Of a stretch of 64,000 nucleotides of DNA, positions 14,403-64,000 are shown piece after piece. The position numbers and the translations under genes are program-made. Numbering within the stretch: the stretch's first letter is position 1; each line of letters starts with the position of its first letter. This DNA is from Amorphochlora amoebiformis (taxonomy: Eukaryota > Cercozoa > Chlorarachniophyceae), in the NCBI GenBank assembly GCA_054601695.1, contig BAAHQB010000015.1, positions 1,446,453-1,510,452 of the forward strand. Reading direction: 5' to 3'. The notes under the pieces are model-generated. The model was not told where the DNA came from, made no database searches, and saw only the letters and a list, made by a program, of their open reading frames with translations.

Positions 14403-15257
14403 ATATTACTGAGTATGCACTGATATGCATGATGTATGCGTAACTAGGTAAGCACACACGTATCATCTAGGTCATACTACTAACTAGTACTAGTCATAGT
14501 ATGAAACTTGAACCTACATTTACCGTAAGATGGGTATACAGGTACTGAGTACGTCTAGTACGTACGTACGTACGTAGTATCTGGAGTATGCTCACCTGTG
14601 CTCAGTAATCACTGCGACCATGATTACGACGAACCAGCTACAACACCTACTAGACCTATAGAACACCTAGGAATACTAGCGAATAGGCAAACAAGGTAGT
14701 CACTGAGCTAGTACACGCACGTACGAAGATTGTAGACTAAGTTGAGGATGTCTAACTACTACTAGTACTCTAGGTACTAGAACTGAATCATGGCATGCAT
14801 CGAATTTACCAATGATGATTGATCATGATGTGCTTAAAACTAGCGCCGTGGCGTCGTTTTATGCGCCATGATAGCACTACAAGTGCATTGGATATCGGAT
14901 ATCGGATATCGAATATCGGATATCGGAGCTACTGCCTGCCAGACTGCGGTAAAACATGGCGTTGTGCCTGGGCTTCCTGCCTGTAGAGCGATGCCATAAC
15001 AGGGCTACTCTGCTGGTACGATGGGTGTGCTGCAGGCACAGCGAACGCGTTACCATCGCTCTGTAGAACCTGCCGATATCACCCAAAATCATAACATACC
15101 TTTGCACGATAACAATTACAAAAACCCATTCCCGGCCATACATAATATATTCAAATGTATACATTTATACACACACACACGCACGCACACACACACACAC
15201 ACACAACACACACACATATAAACATATATGCACACACACACACACACATATATATAG

Positions 15258-15289
<32 letters not shown>

Positions 15290-15305
15290 ATATATATATA
15301 TATGA

Positions 15306-15388
<83 letters not shown>

Positions 15389-15434
15389 TATATGTGTGTA
15401 TGCATATATACATGTGTGTGTGTGTGTATGCATA

Positions 15435-15485
<51 letters not shown>

Positions 15486-15724
15486 ATACACATGTTAATT
15501 TGATACATACATACGTAGTTGGAAAGTTTGTTTATATAGGTATACGCACATGTTCATAGTGGATTGTTTAGGGATAGTGTATCTATCTGTGTGGGTATAT
15601 ATGCATATATACATAGATGGGAAGTTTGTTTGTATAGGTATATGCACATGTTGACAGTGGATTAAGGATAACGTATCTATCTGTGTGAGTAGTTATCTAG
15701 CGCTAGGTAAACATGCCCGTGTTG
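12618..15724. other. Convergent intergenic region with one candidate exon
   Basis: This is the tail-to-tail space between the thioredoxin-like and YY1-like genes. It holds an ACAACA/CACAAC-rich segment (12640-12780) and short TA/CA arrays (12980-13060, 13555-13640, 14090-14130, 14340-14400, 15165-15480). Unique AT-rich sequence rich in CTAG and TACGTAC palindromes fills the rest. At 14885-14930 a GGATATC octamer-like unit repeats five times. A plus-strand frame ending at 13389 (WKKQCRDFRITTLEPPP, then SKKKNRDKAS, then TAA) looks protein-like and might be a terminal exon of an unplaced gene. I could not find its partner exons. Confidence 0.4.
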
Positions 15725-19334
<3,610 letters not shown>

Positions 19335-19586
19335 CAGCTCTCTCCTACCGTGCCCACTTTTTTTTGCGCCCCCCGTGTAATGAATTAAACGCCATACTAC
19401 CGGGATCCCAACCGGGATCCCATCCGGGATAACTGTAATTCCTGGTAATGCCGATGTTTCGGATCAATCCCGGGATTCACCGGAATATCCGGTAAAATCT
19501 CCAATATCTGGATATATATATTGGAGTTATCTTTCTACATCAAGATTAGAGGGTAAGAGGTGTCAAAACCGCGAGCTTGTTTGTGC
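19335..19586. promoter_or_regulatory. Bidirectional promoter region with CCGGGAT repeats
   Basis: Only 252 bases separate the start codons of the YY1-like gene (minus) and the coiled-coil gene (plus). Three spaced copies of CCGGGATCCC-like sequence lie at about 19399-19430, and related TCCCGGGATT and ACCGGAATATCCGG elements follow at 19468-19494. Repeated palindromic GC motifs in a short head-to-head spacer are likely shared promoter elements; no factor is assigned. Confidence 0.5.
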
Positions 19587-44228
<24,642 letters not shown>

Positions 44229-44943
44229 CTGAGGAGAATCATGACACTGGTGATACTGGTGATAGCTCCAAGATGACTAAGGAGAATGATAGCTCCAAGA
44301 CTCTAGAGACTACTTCTAATACTTGCTAGACTTGGGAGAAAGATAACTCCAGCTAGAGAGCTAGTCTAGGATGACTAAGGACTAGACTAGTAGAACTAGT
44401 AGAAGGAGAATGATGGCTCCACTACGACTAACTAGCTAGACTCTGCTATACTAGTATATACTAGATATTAGTTAGATTTGCAATACAGTCAGTAGAGTTT
44501 AGATTGAAGATTTCAACAAAGTTGTAATTTATAAATCGTAAATTATAAACCTACATATTTCAACACGATATAGTATCTGATATGCTAGATGTACTAGATA
44601 TAGCTATAGCTAGTATAGCTAGAGGCTACTTCAAGCCTAGATCTAGCTATAATTATATATATTAAGCTAGATAAGTATTTAACTTTACTATCAACTAGAT
44701 CAACTACATCTACTAGATCTAGTTATACTAGTTATATCTATAATATATACATATGTGTATGTATATATATATACTAGATATATATACTAGATATATCTAG
44801 TATATATGTATATTCGCTAGATTCGATAAAATATAGATCGTAGATAATCAGTCGGTAAAGCTTAGAGAAATTGTTATGTAAATCTGTAGGATGTTTCTCA
44901 TTCGCTATATCTAGTATATACAGATATATACTATATATATATA

Positions 44944-44976
<33 letters not shown>

Positions 44977-44978
44977 AT

Positions 44979-45014
<36 letters not shown>

Positions 45015-45165
45015 AGCCCAGGGTAGTGCAGGCCGTATAGACACGTGCCATCTTGAGAAACGAGGCACATTATGGAATACTGTTATCTACTTATAACTAG
45101 TATAATTATGCCATCGCCCGGATGACCTAATTAGATTGTGTTGAGAACATATGCAAACATAATGT

Positions 45166-45217
<52 letters not shown>

Positions 45218-45321
45218 GAGAGAGAGAGAGAGAGTTTGATTATGCCAAGACCCGGATGACCTAGCAATAGACACTAAGGTTATGTTGAGAACATATGCAT
45301 ACACAATGCTACATATATATA

Positions 45322-45360
<39 letters not shown>

Positions 45361-45491
45361 ATACTGCACAGAAGGTTTGCTTTCTCTACACAAAGGCCAG
45401 GCGGATCTCGATCTCCACTCAGGCGGCAATCGCCAATCGCCAATCGGCAATAGCCAATCGGCAATAGCCAATCGGCAATCGCCAATCACAC
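44229..45491. other. Convergent intergenic region, CTAG-rich
   Basis: 44229-44820 is unusually rich in CTAG/ACTAG/TAGCTAG words, with several AGAATGATAGCTCCA copies at 44210-44300. TA arrays lie at 44937-45010, 45165-45215 and 45314-45358, and the segment GATGACCTA...TATGTTGAGAAC is duplicated (45120, 45260). A CAATCGGCAATAGC array lies at 45425-45490. No coding sequence is seen. Confidence 0.6.
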
Positions 45492-50254
<4,763 letters not shown>

Positions 50255-50418
50255 TATGCCGCAGCACTGGTTATCCGTTGATTTGATCTAACCCTCTAAT
50301 AGGCTCGAGGAAGGATGTCACTATCTGTGACCCGCGCCAACAGTCTCGATGCGACATAATAATAATTTATTTTATTAATTCTTATTTATCGGCTGGTTCT
50401 GGATGCTTCCGATATATC
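50255..50418. promoter_or_regulatory. Bidirectional promoter between hydrolase and Tudor-like genes
   Basis: 164 bases separate two divergent start codons. The left half is mixed sequence and the right half holds an AT-rich AATAATAATTTATTTTATTA segment. The spacing implies a shared promoter; no specific factor site is recognised. Confidence 0.5.
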
Positions 50419-50990
50419 ATGAGTGACAAGCACGGCAAGGACGAGGCCAAGCGCATCGACCTCAGGGCCCTGCGCAGGGACCACGGGCCACCCAAAAACA
50501 ACGCCAGAGGAAACCACACTACTAATCCCGCCGCGTCAAGTCATCAACAGACCAAACAAACGGACAAAAGGGACACTGAAAAGCATAAGTACGCCCTCGG
50601 CGATGAGGTTTCCGTATTCAACCGAAAGAAACAGGTCAGCGTCAGACCATTCTCATCTTCTCTTTAATGTCGTTTGGATGTTACACTCCATTTTATAGGT
50701 TAGATGCTTGTGTTCAGAACGAACGCGTGTCAACGTGTGTGAGTTATGTGATTTCTGTGATTTCTATGTGTATGTGTGTTGGATGTGTGTTTTTTTGTGG
50801 GTTGCATATGGTTGTGGTGTTATGTGCGCGTGTGTTTTTTGTGCGCGCTTTGCGTGATTTATGTTTGCTGTGTGTCGATTCGTTGTGATGTTAGTTCATG
50901 TGATGTGTTATGACTTGCTGTGATGGCACAGAGCTGGTACCATGATGCTCGCATCATCGACATCAATCCAGGTAAATACACCACGCTTCT

Positions 50991-51040
<50 letters not shown>

Positions 51041-52483
51041 GATCAATGAAAATGAGGAGGTCGAGACCCGAGTGTGTTGTTGTCGGTTTGACCTGTGGTA
51101 AAATTGATGTCGAGATCCGAGTGTGTTGTTGTGGGTTTGGACTGTGGAAAACTGATGTCGAGATCCGAGTGCGGTGTTGTGGGTTTGGCCTGTGGAAAAT
51201 TGATGTCGAGATCAGAGTGTGTTATTGTCGGTTTGGCCTATGGAAAATTGATGTCGAGATCCGAGTGTATTTGTTGTGTGTTTAGCCTTTTTGGTTTTTT
51301 GTAGACGGGCGATATCGCGTGTCTTACAACAAAGGCAAGAAGGCCAAGTGGGCCGCACCCGAATCCCTGAGGCCTTACCCTCGATCTCGACAATCCGGAC
51401 AATCTCGACAATCTCGAGAATCTCCTCAACAATCTCACGATCCATACGAGAGCAAAAACCCGGACCTCAACCCCCTGGACGAGGTAAACAAACATTTCGA
51501 AACTGCACAACATACTTGTGAGTGCTTCTCGTGCTATCAAAACGTTAGGATGATGGATTTGACCCCTACGGCAACGAAGGGTACCAACCACAGACAACCG
51601 CATAAAGACGGCGCACAAGCTTGTGTGAACACGTACAAACCGCATGAGTGCATGCACACAGACACATTAGACACACAACAAACAGTACACGACTAAGTCA
51701 TCACGACGAAACATAAACGTGCACACATGCACATGCACACATGCACACATGCACACATGCATACATGCACACAGTACCCACACGCTAAAAACACATTTGC
51801 CTAGATGCATAGATACACCATTACAAATCCACATCGATCCGGCCATTACATATCCACAAACATCCGGTCATCACATTTCCACATACATCCGGCCATTACA
51901 AATCCACAGAGATCCGGGCATTACATATCCACATACATTCCGCCATCACATATCCACATACATCCGGGCATTACATATCCACATACGTCCGGCCATCACA
52001 TATTCACATACATCCGGCCAATACCTATCCACATACATCCGGCCATCACATATCCACATACATCCGGGCATTACATATCCACATACATCCGGCCATCACA
52101 TATCCACATACATCCGGCCATCACATATTCACATACATCCGGGCATACATATCCACAGAGATCCGGACATTACATATCCACAAACATCCGGTCATCACAT
52201 TTCCACATACATCCGGGCATAATTATATATCCACATAGATATCCACATACATCCGGGCATTACATATCCAAATAGATATCTACATACATCCGGGCATTAC
52301 ATATCCATGTGCATTGTTCCCTCAGGGAAGTTCCTGGGCCTGCGTCGTCTGGTTACCAGCGTAACTCGAATCGACCCCACCCAAATCAAGACTCGACACG
52401 AGAGTCGAATCGAGATTCAGAGTCGAATCGAGCCTACCCCAATCGAGACGCGAGCTGTACCGATGATGCAAAGGCTGAGCTAA
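50419..52483 (+). CDS. Tudor-like domain protein (208 residues, predicted)
   Basis: Exons: 50419-50634 with the ATG, 50932-50971, 51305-51517, 52326-52483, phase-matched and ending in TAA. Residues ~55-110 read YALGDEVSVFNRKKQ, then SWYHDARIIDI, then GRYRVSYNKGKKAKW and ESLRPY. The pattern (G-D-x-V, then W-Y-x-A-x-I, then Y-x-V-x-Y, then a Trp and L-R-P) is that of the Tudor/Tudor-knot/chromo-barrel fold, which reads methylated Lys or Arg or binds nucleic acid. The flanks are basic and disordered (KDEAKRIDLRALRRDHG at the N-terminus), and the tail has RIE/TRI repeats. The last exon has a competing reading from the same acceptor (EVPGPASSGYQRN...), so the C-terminus is less certain than the domain. 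A chromatin or RNA role is inferred. Confidence 0.7.
51046..51275. repeat. 62-bp tandem repeat in a Tudor-gene intron
   Basis: Nearly four copies of a unit containing GTCGAGATCCGAGTGTGTTG and TTTGGCCTGTGGAAAATTGA. The unit does not include the exon boundary. Confidence 0.9.
51715..52312. repeat. CACATACATCCGGCCATTAC minisatellite
   Basis: A short ACATGCACAC run (51720-51770) is followed by ~16 copies of a ~27-base unit CATCCGG(C/G)CATTACATAT + CCACATA. Intronic, up to the 52326 exon. Confidence 0.9.
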
Positions 52484-52590
52484 AAACAAACAAAAGACAC
52501 CGAAATCACAACCGCCCTGCAAACCTGTCGACCGACCGATATAAATAGTAACCATCTATGTATATGTACATGCATTAAAAAGCAAAAAAT

Positions 52591-52650
<60 letters not shown>

Positions 52651-52732
52651 AACGTATCAATGCCTTGGGGGCAGTGGAACACTGCAAGCCACCCCGTTGT
52701 ACTTCATTGCACAATTTGGAAACAGATAACTT

Positions 52733-58415
<5,683 letters not shown>

Positions 58416-58507
58416 TTCGATGTATGTATATATACATGTATATATAAACTATATATAAATATATATATGGATATATATACACGTAAGTTCCCTTATAACC
58501 ACATGTA

Positions 58508-58547
<40 letters not shown>

Positions 58548-59063
58548 GTATGTGTATGTTTATATGCATATGTGTGTATATGTATACATATATATGTATG
58601 TATGTATGTATATATATATATATAACATATACATATATATGTGCATTATATATGTGTGTGTATATATGTATATTATACATATATTTATATATATATATAT
58701 ATGTACATTATATACATATATATATATATACATATATATATCACACTTTGTATGAATAGTTGATTTTTCGTCAAGATTCGAGAGAGTAGATTGATGATAT
58801 GAATGGAAAATAGGGATGCGAAATATCAATATCGATATCAATATCAATATCGATATCAATATCAATATCGATATCAATATCAATAGATTTGATGATATGA
58901 ATGGAAACTATGGATGCGAAATATCAATATGGATATATCAATATCAATATTGAAAGCCAAGCAGTTAATATGATGAACATAGAGTAGATTTGATGATATG
59001 ATGGAACTATGGATGCGAGAAATCAATATCTATATATCAACATCAATATTGAAAGGCAAGTTG
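58416..59063. other. Intergenic region with TA arrays and ATCAATATCGAT repeats
   Basis: TA/TATG arrays fill 58420-58745. The segment 58800-59060 is built from GATGATATGAATGGAAA + TATGGATGCGAAATATCAA blocks repeated three times, with an ATCGATATCAATATCA array at 58825-58885. No coding sequence is seen. Confidence 0.7.
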
Positions 59064-59242
59064 TTAGTATGATCGACAGCTCCGAATGTTTGTTTTTTGT
59101 TTCGTATCAGGCTCTTGTCTCTCGGGTTCGGACGCGTAATTCGACTCCTTTCCACGGTAAAGAACGCAAACAACAGTGAAAAACACAAAGGTAATCCCAA
59201 GGACCACCAGGGTCACAATTAGCTCATACGACACCAAATGCT
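59062..59242 (-). CDS. Possible terminal exon of a membrane protein (uncertain)
   Basis: On the minus strand a strong acceptor (TTTTCCCCTTTGCAG|CATTTG) opens a frame of 58 codons to a stop. It reads ELIVTLVVLGITFVFFTVV, then VCVLYRGKES, then a polar Glu/Pro/Gln/Lys tail: a transmembrane helix, a basic inner edge and a short cytoplasmic tail. There is no ATG in frame, so it would need upstream exons overlapping the F-box gene on the other strand; I could not find a phase-matched one. It may instead be a chance antisense frame in the F-box gene's 5' flank. Confidence 0.3.
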
Positions 59243-59263
59243 GCAAAGGGGAAAACTGACTCG

Positions 59264-62344
<3,081 letters not shown>

Positions 62345-62558
62345 ACTAATATGTATGCATCTAATATATATCCGTGTGTGCACATACATGTATATGTCAC
62401 ACATATATACATGTTAATGTGCATACATCATGTATATATTACACAACATATGCAATATATTACTATAGATGCATGTGCACAATTACACCACCAGACATAT
62501 TCATATTATATTACACATGTACACTATCTAGTATATGTATAATATATATGTATGTGCA

Positions 62559-62611
<53 letters not shown>

Positions 62612-63086
62612 TATATATATATACGTATATATGTAAATATATATGTGTGTGTGCTTGTGTGATAGTGTGTGTGTATGTGCGTGTTATAGAGTGTGTGCAT
62701 GTGCAAGAGTATGTGCGTATGTGTCTAGTGTGTATGTGTCTCAAATACGCTCATTGATATATAGGCTTTGATCCGATTGAACCGTGGCCAATGCCATTTT
62801 TCCCATCCTTTGGGTCATTTCCAAGCTTTCCAAATTTCAACCCCCCAATTGGCTAATGATATTCTAATGGGAAACCAAACGCAAAATCCGTACATGTCCG
62901 TGGACAATTAAAAAGGACGACTACCTAGTACAAACTAGACAAGCATCCTTCAATAAAAAATAACTAGATCTACTTTATACGCGCCTCCTGTATGAGTATT
63001 TAATTCAAATTCAATTCATCAACTTAATCAATACCTCATGACAATCGTAATCGTATTAAAGGTCACGAGTCAAACAGCGCTTATTA
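62345..63086. other. Subtelomeric spacer
   Basis: TA and TG arrays run to about 62760. About 320 bases of unique AT-rich sequence follow and abut the telomere array. No protein-like frame and no known subtelomeric repeat family is recognised. Confidence 0.7.
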
Positions 63087-64000
63087 GAGTTAGGGTAAGG
63101 GTTAGGGTTAGGGTTAGGGTTAGGGTTAGGGTTAGGGTTAGGGTTAGGGTTAGGGTTAGGGTTAGGGTTAGGGTTAGGGTTAGGGTTAGGGTTAGGGTTA
63201 GGGTTAGGGTTAGGGTTAGGGTTAGGGTTCGGGTTAGGGTTAGGGTTAGGGTTAGGGTTAGGGTTAGGGTTAGGGTTAGGGTTAGGGTTAGGGTTAGGGT
63301 TAGGGTTAGGGTTAGGGTTAGGGTTAGGGTTAGGGTTAGGGTTAGGGTTAGGGTTAGGGTTAGGGTTAGGGTTAGGGTTAGGGTTAGGGTTAGGGTTAGG
63401 GTTAGGGTTAGGGTTAGGGTTAGGGTTAGGGTTAGGGTTAGGGTTAGGGTTAGGGTTAGGGTTAGGGTTAGGGTTAGGGTTAGGGTTAGGGTTAGGGTTA
63501 GGGTTAGGGTTAGGGTTAGGGTTAGGGTTAGGGTTAGGGTTAGGGTTAGGGTTAGGGTTAGGGTTAGGGTTAGGGTTAGGGTTAGGGTTAGGGTTAGGGT
63601 TAGGGTTAGGGTTAGGGTTAGGGTTAGGGTTAGGGTTAGGGTTAGGGTTAGGGTTAGGGTTAGGGTTAGGGTTAGGGTTAGGGTTAGGGTTAGGGTTAGG
63701 GTTAGGGTTAGGGTTAGGGTTAGGGTTAGGGTTAGGGTTAGGGTTAGGGTTAGGGTTAGGGTTAGGGTTAGGGTTAGGGTTAGGGTTAGGGTTAGGGTTA
63801 GGGTTAGGGTTAGGGTTAGGGTTAGGGTTAGGGTTAGGGTTAGGGTTAGGGTTAGGGTTAGGGTTAGGGTTAGGGTTAGGGTTAGGGTTAGGGTTAGGGT
63901 TAGGGTTAGGGTTAGGGTTAGGGTTAGGGTTAGGGTTAGGGTTAGGGTTAGGGTTAGGGTTAGGGTTAGGGTTAGGGTTAGGGTTAGGGTTAGGGTTAGG
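63087..64000 (+). repeat. Telomere, (TTAGGG)n
   Basis: About 150 tandem TTAGGG units run to the right edge, with a TTAGAG/GTAAGGG transition at the inner end and a single TTCGGG variant at about 63228. Orientation (G strand 5'->3' toward the edge) shows this is the right end of a chromosome. Confidence 0.99.

Noticed and set aside
14877-15164. 95-codon minus frame
   Set aside because: It contains the GGATATC repeat and no splice or family support.

Overview
The window is a eukaryotic chromosome end. The last ~915 bases are an almost pure TTAGGG array running off the right edge with its G-rich strand 5'->3' outward, so the sequence ends in the telomere. Genes are broken by many GT-AG introns, and most introns carry long (TA)n, (CA)n or minisatellite arrays; nearly all open frames of [10 protein letters not shown] or H/MV/GD type are translations of those arrays. 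A YY1-type zinc-finger gene with a REPO-like segment, the TTAGGG telomere and the intron density suggest a unicellular holozoan (ichthyosporean-like) genome. That assignment is inference from gene content only.

Layout. 1-1817: a decayed DNA transposon (DDE_Tnp_4/Harbinger-like transposase on minus, cut by the window edge, and a broken accessory gene on plus) with a spacer of repeated TTCAGCC motifs. 3836-4363 (-): a small two-exon unknown gene. 4398-12617 (+): a thioredoxin/nucleoredoxin-like protein followed by two PH-like repeats (20 exons, 5' end unresolved). 15725-19334 (-): YY1-like transcription factor. 19587-44228 (+): a giant coiled-coil gene of about 30 short exons, head-to-head with YY1 across ~250 bp. 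45492-50254 (-): an ABHD17-like alpha/beta hydrolase with a ~560-residue low-complexity tail. 50419-52483 (+): a Tudor-like protein, head-to-head with the hydrolase across 164 bp. 52733-58415 (+): a UBA-domain protein of otherwise unknown function. 59264-62344 (+): an F-box protein, the last gene, ~740 bp before the telomere.

Exon chains were built by hand. Junctions were accepted when GT/AG ends, codon phase and protein-like content agreed on both sides; four chains (coiled coil, hydrolase, UBA, F-box) close in frame from an ATG to a stop, as does the shorter Tudor chain. They remain predictions without RNA evidence.

The most unusual signal is that many intronic minisatellites are repeated, degenerate copies of the neighbouring splice junction (acceptor plus first exon bases, or donor plus last exon bases). 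Pseudo-exon ends therefore lie beside the real ones in at least six genes. Several introns also hold large inverted duplications able to fold into long hairpins.
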